A stretch of DNA of 64,000 nucleotides from Epiperipatus broadwayi (taxonomy: Eukaryota > Onychophora > Udeonychophora > Euonychophora > Peripatidae): assembly GCA_028023455.1 (NCBI GenBank), contig JAQFVV010000012.1, positions 4,872,499 through 4,936,498 on the forward strand. Reading direction: 5' to 3'. The notes under the pieces were generated by a model, which made no database searches, had not been told where the DNA came from, and saw only the letters and a program-made list of their open reading frames with translations. Below, one piece after another: positions 47,773 to 58,620 of the stretch (positions within the stretch are counted from its first letter, which is position 1; each line of letters opens with the position of its first letter). A program made the position numbers and the translations under genes.

Positions 47773-48312
47773 TCTGAGAGCACTGCATCTAGATCTTAGG
47801 ATCTAATGCAACCCTCTAGCAATCACCTTTTATCTCTACTTAACTACAAAACTATGAGAATGAAATTGGAAAACACAAAAAATATTTTCAATCTAAGATC
47901 AATAGCTTATATAGTCATATGGGTCTGAACTCAGTTCAGCACCCATACATTTTGGTGTCTTTGACTCTTTTACAACCATAGCCACCACTATCCTATTAGG
48001 CAGGATTGGTGTTAAACCATTAGGCATCACATGATCACATTTCCTATACTAGCACATTAATTGTTGATAAACAGAGCAAAACTCTCCATACAGTATTGCC
48101 ACCTGTGCTAAACAGAATAATAAATGGATGCCAGAATGTATGGGTGCTGAACTGAGTTCAGACTATATGACTATATAAGCTATTGAGCTTAGATTGAAAA
48201 TATTTTTTGTGTTTTCAATTTCATTCTCATAGTTTTGTAGTTAAGTAGAGATAAAAGGTGGTTGCTAGAGGGTTGCATTAGATCCTAAGATCTAGATGCA
48301 GTGCTCTCAGAT

Positions 48313-48366
48313 CCAAAGCTCCTCACTGACGAAGGCCACAAGCCAGAAACTAGTCTGGGGATATGG
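48313..48366 (+). ncRNA. Hammerhead ribozyme-like motif, right arm
   Basis: The core CTGACGA (48326-48332) fits CUGANGA. Helix II is GGC/GCC around CACAA (48334-48344), but with an A-A apposition at its base, which is unusual. GAA (48346-48348) follows, then ACTAGT, a two-pair helix III with a TA loop, and C at 48355 as cleavage site (GUC context). TCCTCA (48320-48325) pairs with TGGGGA (48356-48361) as helix I, including one T-G pair. Minimal type I hammerheads with a very short helix III are known from PLE terminal repeats. The fold was worked out by eye. Activity is uncertain because of the A-A pair. Confidence 0.5.
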
Positions 48367-48539
48367 ATGAGTAGGCATTAGATAGGGATTTTATGCACAA
48401 CCCTTCTGGCATCCATTGATTACTCTGTTTAGCACAGGTGGCAATACTGTATGGAGAGTTTTGCTCTGTTTATCAACAATTAATGTGCTAGTATAGGAAA
48501 TGTGATCATGTGATGCTTAATGGTTTTACTCTAGAACTT

Positions 48540-49068
48540 GTTGTTATTTGATATTTTTGTTGCTTTGCTTCAAAGTAGTTTGAAACATTGTTTTTTTAAT
48601 TCTCATTAACCCATGACTTTTATAATACCTTTCAAGATTAAGCATATAAACTATTAAAATTTATAATTATCAAAGATTGGTCAAATAACATTTGCCTTCA
48701 ACTGAGTGAAGATACTAAGATATAAAAAGTTGTTACAAAAAATTAATTACAAATTTATAATCAAATTAATAAATTTTTAATTAAATTAAATATTCAATTC
48801 TTAATTAATTTTTATAACAATTATTTATGTCTGTGTAGTAATCACATAACATTTTAAACCTCCAATCTTACAACTTTTATGCAATATTTGTTTCATAGAA
48901 TTTTTTTAATTAAACAAATATCTCTTTCAGTATCTTTTTAGGTGTGTCTGTATTTTTCAAAAATCAAATTAGTTTAAATTTTGCTAGCATACAATAAGTT
49001 TTGTGTCACTTTTTTAGAGTTTAGTGGCATCTTCTGCCACTTGTAATCTAACCATGAATAATTTTATT
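48540..49068. other. AT-rich DNA, no gene recognised
   Basis: No structure seen. Confidence 0.5.
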
Positions 49069-49069
49069 T

Positions 49070-49990
49070 CTCCATTTTTTTTGTGATATATGGTTTATTT
49101 TTTATTTTTTACTTCTTTTATACAAACATTATTATGCTTATTTTAAATAACACTTACAATAAATAGAAAATTAAATTATTTATTATAATAACTGACAGTT
49201 CTTTTTCTAAAAGAAAGCAAATAAATGATCCCTAGTAGAAACTGTACTATTTTATTCTAAATAAAAGTAATTTTACTCCTTCATTTTTTGGAATCTGTAT
49301 CAGTTGTAATTATAAATTTATTTAACACATTGATTACGTAAGTAATATTTACTAAGGCAATAAATCTAAAGCATGTGCAGTTGCAAATGCAAAGGTAGGA
49401 ACCTCTACATATCTTAACCACAAGCTTATGACCTGTAGAGGTCCCTACCTTCGCATTTTCAACTGCACATGCTTTAGATTTATTTCCTTAGTAAATATTA
49501 ATCTGTATCAGTATATTATGAACAAAAGTAATTTTCTTCATATTTTGCAGTCTATAGCTATATTTTTATAGAAAATTATATTTATTATAAATAATGTTAC
49601 AATAATAAAAATCAGATATATTTATTAAAATAACAGATTATTATTTTTTTAAAAGAAAGCAATCAGCTGATCACAGGTAGAAGCTCCATTTTTGCAATCT
49701 ATGATTATATGATTTTTTTGGACAAATATATATATATATTTTGTAAATAGCTTGTAATCAGATTAATTTTATTATAATAACATCATAAAAAAGCAATCAA
49801 CTGATTCCTGTTAGAAGTTATTTGTAAACAAAAGTAATTTTATTTTTTCATTTTCTGCAATTTTGTGATTATGTAATTTTTATTTTTTAATACAAATATT
49901 ATGATAGTTATTGTAAATAGTGCTTATAGTAAAAATCAAATTTGGATAACATAATTATATCATAATACCTTTCTTAGAAAATGGTATCAG
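49070..49990 (+). repeat. Degenerate tandem repeat, ~170 bp units
   Basis: Related blocks recur: AAAAGAAAGCAA...TGATC/TTCC...GTAGAAG/AC near 49208, 49652 and 49793; and ACAAATATTATGATAGTTAT-like blocks near 49122, 49565, 49722 and 49893. The array is interrupted by the foldback insertion at 49304-49499. Non-coding and strongly diverged. Confidence 0.55.
49292..49511. mobile_element. Small foldback element with 12 bp TSD
   Basis: AATCTGTATCAG lies at 49292-49303 and 49500-49511. Between them, GTAATATTTACTAAGGCAAT...AGGTAGGAACCTCTACA is followed by its inverted partner GAGGTCCCTACCTTCG...CCTTAGTAAATATT. The central CCACAAGCTTATG is shared with the elements at 50248 and 60670. The left end has ~35 bp (TTGTAATTATAAATTTATTT) that the right end lacks. 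Confidence 0.75.
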
Positions 49991-50247
49991 ATGTCGATTG
50001 TAGAGTTAAAGTTATAAAACAACAATGTAGCAAATGGGAATTAACCTTGTTGAAACAAATGTTATTTTGTCAAAATATTAGTTGACATATATTTTAATAT
50101 TTTACATAATTGAGTCCAAAAGTTATCATAAATTATAAGTATTTTTTGTACTTAAGAATTAATCCGCATTCTAATGTTTGTTTTAAAGAATTTAAATGTT
50201 TAGATGCTTAAATCGTTTATATGTTATACTTATTTTATTAAAATTGT

Positions 50248-50995
50248 TTTAATTATAAATTTATTAAACGCACATTGATTACATAAGTAATATTTACTGT
50301 GGCTATAATATCGAGAATATGCGTGTAAAATGCGATAGTAGGGACCTCTACAGGTGTTTAACCACAAGCTTACGCTATGGAAGAAAAGAGGGGAACCCTT
50401 CTTTACTTCAACCTACTTTCTCTTTAAATAAGTGAAGCTGAAGCGGTTATATCTGCGAGCGTGAAGCTATTCAATACTTCACTGATTAAGTCCACATTTC
50501 TTATTACACATTAATACTCGCGAAATCTTTCGATTTACAACGAGTCAATGGAAAGATTTTATAGTTAGAAATCTATTACAGTAATTTAAAGTTGTAATTA
50601 TAAATTTATTAAACGCACATTGATTACGTAATATTTACTGAGGCTATAACTTCGAGAATATGTGTGTAAAATTGTTTTATTTTTTTATTATTTCTTAGGG
50701 AGCTCCTGTTTATTTTCAGTATTGGATTGATTTCCTTAGCTTATATTAAATTGTATTAAAGAAAAAAATAAACATTTAAATGTCCCACCCTCAAAAATTG
50801 CGCATGTATAATAGATGACAATAAAAACTAACTATTAAATGATCTCTTCTTTTCATGAGTCTACAAAAGCCTTAGAAGATAATCTTTAGTACAATAAAAA
50901 CAAAGCCACAGTTTTGAAATATAAAACGATAAGGTTACAGCCTTAGTAAATTATTACTTAATATAATAATGGGCGTTTAATAAAATTTATAATGA
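50248..50995. repeat. Foldback element with ~343 bp internal repeat unit
   Basis: The ends are inverted: TAATTATAAATTTATTAAACG at the left, and GGCGTTTAATAAAATTTATAA at the right preceded by CAGCCTTAGTAAAT. The left terminal block recurs in direct order at 50592-50670, giving a ~343 bp period. The middle (AGAAAAGAGGGGAACCCTTC, then CTTCACTGATTAAGTCCAC and CTCGCGAAATCTTTCGATTT) is nearly the same as in the element at 60670-61175. No coding capacity; family unknown. Confidence 0.7.
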
Positions 50996-51444
50996 TAATT
51001 ATTATTATAAGTTTTTGAGATTCTAAATTTTTAAGTTCTTTAAAACAGTCTAATCCTTGAATGCCTATTTTTTCCCAAAAACACGATAACAAATATATGA
51101 ATATAAACATAATGTTAACATAATAAAAAATGAAAATAAAATATTGATATAAAGTATCATAATAGTTTCAAACGTTTTGACAGACCTTTTCATTACTTAG
51201 TCAAGAAATCATGTAAAGTCATTGACCCAAAGTTAAGTTAAGCATATTATATTATGTATTTATTTACTGTAGCATGATTTTGAAGATAGATAGCTATTTG
51301 CTATTATCTATTTTTTTATTGATCAAAATGAGTTTTTTTTTTCTCAATTGGAAATCAAATCTGGAGTTTTTCTCTATCGGATCTGATATGTCTGTCCCCA
51401 GTGAGCTTAATTATATATTCAGTAAAATATTTAAAACAGATCAC
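50996..51444. other. AT-rich DNA, no gene recognised
   Basis: The open frame starting at 51274 only runs into the SINE and is not a gene. Confidence 0.55.
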
Positions 51445-51556
51445 AAATTAAAAATGTTGTTGTCTTGCATTGGTGGTCGAGAGGTCAGCGCGACTGCCTT
51501 GCACTTGCAGGCAGTTGCCCGGGTTGCGGGTTCGCGTCCCGGCCGATGCTATGACA

Positions 51557-51589
<33 letters not shown>

Positions 51590-51599
51590 AAAAATGTTG
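51445..51599 (+). mobile_element. Young tRNA-headed SINE with 15 bp TSD and long poly-A
   Basis: AAATTAAAAATGTTG is at 51445-51459 and at 51585-51599. Seven bases (TTGTCTT) precede the 84 bp tRNA-like head (51467-51550), followed by ATGACACTT and about 25 A. The head is identical to that at 4216-4299, with a perfect A box (TGGTCGAGAGG) and a B box with one mismatch. The acceptor stem GCATTGG/CCGATGC is complete. The anticodon arm has a 9-base loop, so it is not a normal tRNA. Long A-tail, perfect duplication and identity to another copy mark a recent insertion. Confidence 0.88.
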
Positions 51600-53225
51600 A
51601 GTAAAAAATTGGACTATCTTTTTTTAAATAAAATTTCTTACTATTTTCAAAAGTAAACTAATGTAAGTTCTTTTGAATTTCCTAAATAGAGCAGATTTAA
51701 TATTTTTAACATCTATTTTTAAAAAGTGTTCAGAATTAAATAAATATAATAATATCAATCTTTAGATAAAAATATTCACAAACAGATAAGTAATCTAAAC
51801 TATATTTATTCTGATCAACATTTATTTTCAGATAACATATTGTGTTTTACATTTTATTATTTTTTCATACAATTAATTTAAAAAACTCATTTAGATAATT
51901 TATTTTTTTGCATTTTAAAATAATACTATATTCCAATTTAGTCAGAATTCTTAAGAGCTATTTTTTTAGAAGTATATTCAAGCATTTTCCAAAAGTTATA
52001 TTCTTTTATATTTACAAAATATTTTTATTTGAATTACATACCAGATCTCTGTGCAATCAATCATTAACACTATAACTATGTAAAGACTTTTATGTATTGT
52101 AAAAATGTATATAATCATATTATATTACAATGTTCAACACATATGTATCATATATTATAATGTGCTTCACATGAGATAAGTGCTTCAATTTCAACATGAC
52201 TTTAAAACATTGCTAGTGAAAATTAGTAGATTTTAAAATAATATTACTACAATGTGTTTTTTATAAACTAGTGATAATACAATCTTTTATATAACAATAT
52301 TTATTTTTATACTTGTAATTTGTTACAGAAATTATTGAACCTTGCTAATTTAGAGAAGTTTAATCTACAAAATATTTCTTAATAGAAATGAAAATAAATT
52401 ACAATCTCTCAGAAGTAAATGAATAATATGTTGTCTAGTTTTCTTAGTGAATGCTTATCTACATCCATTGAAATACAAGTTGTTTGTATTTGAAAAGCTT
52501 AAATAAAGTTTAAAATTTTCTATATATTCAACATTTACTGATAGGTGATGGAAATTGTTCATCATATTATCAAGGCAGAATATATTATTAAAATAATGTA
52601 TAAGCTAGATTCTTGCAGAATCATTTAAATAAACTTATAAATAAAATCACTTTTTGGTTATATCAATGCCAATATAGTTTATTAGATAAAAGATCACTTT
52701 TAGCTGACCTTTGGTTTGTTATATAGTAATAAATTAAGTATTGGAGCTCAAAAAGGTCAATTTTTTTTTATTGGTAACCATTTTTTATTGAGATATATAT
52801 CAATATTTTTTAGAATAGATTTTTATGTCTACCAGAAATTTCTATAGGATTAAATTAAGTCTACAAGATTTGTTTTACAATTGTAGATATAAAACTATGA
52901 ACATTTTGCCATAATTAATGAAACAATTATCAGATTGTGGAAGTAATTATTTTAGTAAAAAAAAAAAGTTTTTAAGAAATTCATGTGCTTGAGGTCACTA
53001 AAACCATACAAGTTACTGGTATACCGTATTGATAAATATAAGATACCAATAAATTGTAATATAATCTGAGAATTCTTCTTTTATACAATTTTTAAAACTG
53101 TGAATACATAGGTTAAGTATCTCCAAGAATTTGTTTCAAATTTGCAATATCATATTTGGCTTACAAATCACTATAGTATTTTAAAAGTTTTCAGAAACAC
53201 TTTAGTTCTACAATATTATATATAT
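51600..53225. other. AT-rich DNA, no gene recognised
   Basis: No recognisable element. Confidence 0.5.
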
Positions 53226-55640
53226 ATATAATTCTAGAATTGGTAGACAAATGAAAGATGAAATTGCTGTAGGTAATTTTGGTTATGGTAATAGAAATGA
53301 GAGAGGACATAGACTTGTGGAGTTTGCAGAAAAAGAAAAACTTTATATTATGAATTCATTTTTTGAGAAAAATGTTAAAAGGAAATGGACATGGAAGCAT
53401 CCAAATGAAGGTACAGCAGAATTGGATTATATTTTGACTAACAGGAAATACATATTTCAAGATTGTAATGTTCTTAATAAATTTAACACAGGAAGTGATC
53501 ATCGATTAGTAAGGTGTAAGTTACGTGTTAATGTAAAACTAGAGAGACAAAAATTATTGAGAAAAACAATATTTACAGTTGATATTCCTAATCTTCAGAA
53601 ACATTCTAATGAATTTAAATTAGAACTTACAAATAGGTATCAAGTGTTAGGAGATTTTGAACATGATTCAGATTTGAATGAAATTAATATGAAAATAACT
53701 GATACACTTTAAAAAACTGCAACAAAGATAGCTGGTAGAAAGAAGCAGCAATTGACTAATAAAATTTCTACTGAGACTAGAGAATTTATGAAGAAAAGAA
53801 GGAATATGAAGATATACAAAAATGATGTATTAAAAAGAATTGAATATCTCGAATTTTGTAAAATGGTACGGAAAAGAGTTGAAAATGATATAAGAAAGTA
53901 TAACTGTGAAATAGCAAGAAAAGCTGTAGAAGAAAATAAAAGTCTCAAGAATGTTAAACAACATTTTGGTATTGGTAGTAAATTTATATCTGCAATAAGA
54001 AAAAAAGATGGAATTATTACTAAAAAGAAAGATGACATCATGAAATTGGTAGAAGATTTTTATCAAGAATTATATAGTAATAAAGAACAAGTACCTCCTT
54101 ATATCTATTACATCTTCCGAATTGCCCAGAATTTTATATGAAGAAGTGAGACATGCAATTAAATGTATGAAGAAATGAAAGACTCCAGGAAATGACGGAA
54201 TTATAATTGATATATTAAAAGAAGGAGGTGAAGAAATAGAAACAATTTTAGCAAAGTTATATACCAAATGTCTAAATGATAAAGATGTACTGGAAGATTG
54301 GAAAAATGCAGTAATAATATTAATATTTAAAAAAGGTGATAAAGAAGATATTAGAAATTACAGACCTATCAGCCTTTTATCAGTTTTATATAAAATTTTT
54401 ACCAAGATAATTACAACTCGTCTACAGAGAACTTTGGATTTCCACCAACCAAGAGAACAAGCTAGATTTAAAAGTGGTTTTAGTACAATAGATCATATCC
54501 AGGTATTGAGAGAAGTCATAGAAAGGACAAATGAATAGTTGTCATTATGTTTTGGTTTGGAGATTATGAAAAGGCATTCGATTTTATACACATTTCTTCA
54601 GTGATTAAAGCATTGGATCATCAAGGTATAGATTCAGAATATTGTCATATTTTAAAGAATATTTATAAAAATGCAACAGCAACAATTAGATTACATAATG
54701 ATACTGGAAAAATCAACATTGAGAAAAGTGTAAGGCAAGGTGATTCCATATCTCCAAAACTTTTTACAGCAGTGCTGCAAGAAGTATTTTGTGGATTAAA
54801 ATGGGAAACTAAAATAATGAAAGTAAATGGAGAGTATTTAAGTCATTTAGATTTTGCAGATAATGTAGTTGTTTTTGCAAGTAATGCTTCAGAGCTGCAG
54901 GAAATGTTGCAAGAGTTAGCAGATGAAAATAGAAAAGTAGGACTAAAGATAAATGTTAAAAAGACTAAAGTAATGTTTAATCGATTTGCTCAAAATATGA
55001 AAATAAAGATTGATTATGAAGAATTAGAAGAAGCTAACAGTTACAAATACCTTGGTCAGATTATTAATACAGATGGAAACATAATGGAGGAAATTAATCA
55101 CAGAATTAAACTTGGTTGGAGTGCTTTTGGTAGAAATAACTTGATACTAAAAGGAAATATGCCTATGTGTTTGAAAAGAATGGTTTTTAACAAATGTGTT
55201 TTACCAGTTCTTACTTATGGATCTGAGACTTGGACACTTAATAGAAGAGCAATACAGAGACTTCAGACCACTCAAAGGAGTATGGAGAGATGTATGTTGG
55301 GAGTAACAAGAAGAGATCGAAAATGCAATGTATGGGTAAGACAACAAACAGGTGTTACTGACCTTATTGAAAAAATTAAAAGATTGAAATGGAGTTGGGC
55401 TGGACATATTGCTAGAAGAAATGATAATAGATGGACAATTGAAATTTTAAACTGGATTCCAAGAGATTGTAAAAGACCCAGAAAGAGACCACATGTGAGA
55501 TGGATGGATGAAATAAGAAAATGTGCAGGGGTGTTGTAGAAAAGAGAAGCTAAAGATCGGAGAAGATGGATTAAACTTGGAGAGACCTTCATCCTGCAGT
55601 GGATTGATAATGGTTGATGATGATGATGATATATATATAT
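53226..55640 (+). mobile_element. RTE-type LINE, longest copy, 5'-truncated
   Basis: Starts abruptly within the endonuclease and runs to a 3' end of GATGATGATGAT followed by (AT)n. The 5' junction lies at an (AT)n tract too, so a target duplication cannot be resolved. It serves as reference for the copies at 4.6, 39.2 and 62.65 kb. The conserved parts and the TGATGA tail point to the RTE clade. Confidence 0.88.
53236..55617 (+). pseudogene. RTE polyprotein: endonuclease C-terminus and reverse transcriptase (broken)
   Basis: In order: the end of an AP-type endonuclease (VGNFGYGNRNERGHRLVEFA; WTWKHPNEGTAELDYIL; GSDHRLVRCKLRV with the SDH motif, about 53268-53535); a basic linker (QQLTNKISTETREFMKKRR); KTPGNDGI; YRPISLLS at about 54360; DYEKAFD; SVRQGDSISPKLFT; LDFADN at about 54849, where the F/YADD box has lost its second aspartate; TYGSETWTLNRRAIQR; WAGHIARRNDNRW. 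The final WxREAKDRRRW...LQWIDNG is separated by a TAG at about 55537 where the sister copy has tryptophan. Other stops are at 53710, 54174 and 54536, with a frameshift near 54105. The 330-codon frame at 54547-55539 is the longest intact part. It would nick DNA and copy element RNA; here it is inactive. Confidence 0.88.
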
Positions 55641-58545
55641 GAGTGATGGTTATTTTTTACATCTATAACAAACTAAAAGTAAATAATAATCAAATTATTA
55701 GTTAATTGGAAAACCACATATCAGTTGAGCACCAGAAATAACAAGTTGAGCTTTCAACCAGCAGCTTTGATCATTGTTGAACAGCATAGGCCAATGAATT
55801 ATGAATAATATTTAATTCAAATTAGTATGCATTTTATTTTGAAAACTATGTTTATAAAACTAATTTTTTTTTTAACTATTAGATAATGAGTTCTATGTTC
55901 AGGTCAAAAATTAATTATTACAATCCAATGTGTAATTTTAACCCTTGAATATATGTGAAGTCAGACATACTTAATTTATCGTTCTTAAACTGTTAGCTAC
56001 TCTCAGAAATTCACTATCACTCTCTATAAAAAGTTAGAATAATTATTTGTTTTTATATACTGTATACAGTTTTAATTCTAAAAAAAATTGCCTTAAATTA
56101 AATAATATCTGAAAATGTGTTTACTTAAATACTTGAAAGAGCGGTTCTCTTCATTCTATATTAAAGCCATGTAATATAAGCTTAATAAGTTAATGTGGTA
56201 TAAATTTACATTTATTTTCACATCAGTTTTTGACTTCTGATTTTTTGTTGAAAACTATAGTTTAAAGCTGGAATTAATTCATGCATGCATCTTTAAAATA
56301 TGTAACAACTGATCTGGCATCAGATCTAAATGTTTTAATTATTAGCTTGAATGATAAATGTAATAGAGAAAAAGATATTTTCTAGATGCAAAAATGAAAT
56401 ATTTCTAGCTATGAATCATAATCATTAATGATAAAGGTTAAAGACAAAATCAATTGGAGATGGATATATTATAGCTATTTATTATCTAGTATTCCTTTAT
56501 TTATTCATCTTATAGTAGTGGCACTGAAGAGAATTGTGCTTAAAAGAAATCTATTTAAAATATTGTTTATGGAAGATTTGTATGTTGAAGTATTTCAATC
56601 ATCTATTATTAAATGTCGAATTGTTTTAGAAAAATTCAAGTTTCATTTAACTTTTCAAATGCATTCAACTGAGAGAATACATCAGTTGGTTAAAGCTTCA
56701 TTTTAAATTCAATGTGGATGAATCTAAAAATCCAAATTCCATTCCCACGTTAGTACTGTCCCTAGTCAGGCCAATAACATTTGAAGAAGAGAGAAAAATA
56801 ACACCATCTGAAACGTTGTGTTATATATTAACATTCATATTGTTTCAAACAGTTGAATGTATTTGAAACGTTTAAATAATGTTTGCATTTTTCTGAAACC
56901 ATTCAACATTTAATATTAGATGATGGAAATAGCCCAACATATAACTTTTTAAAATATATACATTTTTAAAGTTTTATTTTAAATATTAATTTAAATATTT
57001 ATTTTAATTTATCATTTCAAACTTTAAATAGCCGTTCTTTTGAATTAAAGTGAAGAAAATCAATTATTATAGAAAATTGTTTTTCTATTTACCTGCATTT
57101 AAGATTTCTGTGGCAGTAATACATTTTTAATAGAAAAATATATATTTTTTCGTAAACTCATTAAAATTCTAAAGTAATAAATTACAATATTATAATACAA
57201 ATATTAAAGTAAATTTCTTTTTAACCGTAAAAATATAAAGTGAAGTACAATTTTAAGTAAACACATTTTGAAATTTAAAAACAAATTCAAGATTTTATAA
57301 TACATATAGTTTGTTTATAAAAACAAATAAATAATTTTATTAAGAAATAAATAAATATTTATTAAACTATATAAAATATATGATTAAAAGTTAACATTAA
57401 AATTAATTTATTTTTAGGAATAACTTTATTTGAATAAAATGTTTCACATGATAATTTCCTTTAAAAAACATGCAATTGAAGAATACAAAGAAAAATAACA
57501 CTAAATATTTTGTCTGATCAATTAGATAAAAATAAACATTAGTAGTAGTGACGTCAAAAAATATTGGTTCTCTAGAAGGAAAAACAAGAATAATATAAAT
57601 AGCTCAAGGCTCATAAATATTTATGAGTATAATAAAATGAAATTTGCTAGTTGTTTTCAAAACAGAAGAAAATGCATATCAGCATTATAAAAACATTTAC
57701 TTTTTACACTTATTTTTGCAATGTATAAATATCATTAATTAATCTGATGATTGTTCAACATTTTTAAGTTTAAAATTAAATATTTTACAAATTTTACAAA
57801 GTATGTTTTTGAAGAAGATGGTCGAATAATTGTCAGATTAATTAATGAAATTTGAACGTTATGAAATATATGTGCAAAAGAAATTTATTAAATAAATATT
57901 AAATGATATACAATGTTAATAGAAAAAAGGCACTATTTAATAATAAATATATTATTATAATTGAGCAGAATATTAGAAACGTGAATTTAAAAAAAAGAAA
58001 AGATTTCGCAGCTGTAAAACAACAACATAAAATTCAGATTAATACATAAATGTATACATTCTGAGCACTGTCTAATTAAAGTAAAAATAATATGTCTTTA
58101 TTTTATAAAAGTAAAACAAGATTTAAATAACCCATTCTAGGGCAAAAATATATCCATTGTCCAGACCCCATGAACAATAAAATTATTGCATAGTTAGTTG
58201 TTTAGAAAATCGCATGACATTTTAGCTTCCAATAGGTTGAACACAATAGATTTATTCAATTAGTCAAACTGACTATTTGTATTTCACTATGTTATGAATT
58301 GATACAGGAAGCACTATCTCTAGGATCTGTCAAACTACACAGGCATTGCCCCTTCCCAACAGAAAACAGTTAAGAAATAAAAATTATCACTAGACTTATC
58401 AGTAGTAGATAATTAGAGTTGAAATGTTTTCTTTTTTTATTTTATTGTTTAGCAATGAAATATTAGATATCTATTAACATTTAGGTATTGAGTTATTGGT
58501 AGTGGTTGGTTATAGCCTCATTATCTTAAACAAAAATTATAAGAT
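55641..58545. other. AT-rich DNA, no gene recognised
   Basis: A block at about 56700-56835 is less AT-rich and holds CATCTGAAACGTTGTG, reminiscent of retroelement 3' ends, without a protein. The frame at 56428-56706 has no recognisable motif. Confidence 0.5.
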
Positions 58546-58547
58546 TA

Positions 58548-58620
58548 GCAGTTCTGCTCAGTTGAATTTGAATTCCAGGTCATAATAGAACAGGCAGATG
58601 TGCTAACCCTATGCAATGAT
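58548..58620 (-). mobile_element. Possible tRNA-derived SINE remnant
   Basis: On the minus strand GGGTTAGCACATCTGCCTG resembles a tRNA D-arm and A-box region, and GGAATTCAAATTC lies where the B box would be. Both are diverged, so this is only a suggestion. Confidence 0.3.

Larger units (their letters stand above)
47598..48539. mobile_element. PLE-type foldback insertion with 14 bp TSD
   Basis: TTACTCTAGAACTT lies at 47598-47611 and again at 48526-48539. The 914 bp between are inverted arms: 47612-47972 is the reverse complement of ~48130-48475. A second, partial copy of the arm end (48011-48135) sits between them, making a tandem-plus-inverted arrangement. The outermost plus-strand part after GCTCTGTTTATCAAC matches 48011-48072 in reverse. 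Such arrangements of terminal repeats are typical of PLEs, and the arms carry a hammerhead-like motif as PLE pLTRs do. No protein is coded. Confidence 0.75.

Noticed and set aside
51274-51561. 95-codon protein
   Set aside because: Its C-terminal third is the SINE tRNA head read as protein; the rest is low-complexity.
53709-54267. Minus-strand hydrophobic proteins in the RTE linker
   Set aside because: Antisense shadows of the RTE polyprotein.
56775-56830. Hammerhead or LINE 3'-end motif around TGAAGAAG...GAAACGTTGTG
   Set aside because: The first core base is wrong (TTGA), and G stands at the cleavage position; too degenerate to call.
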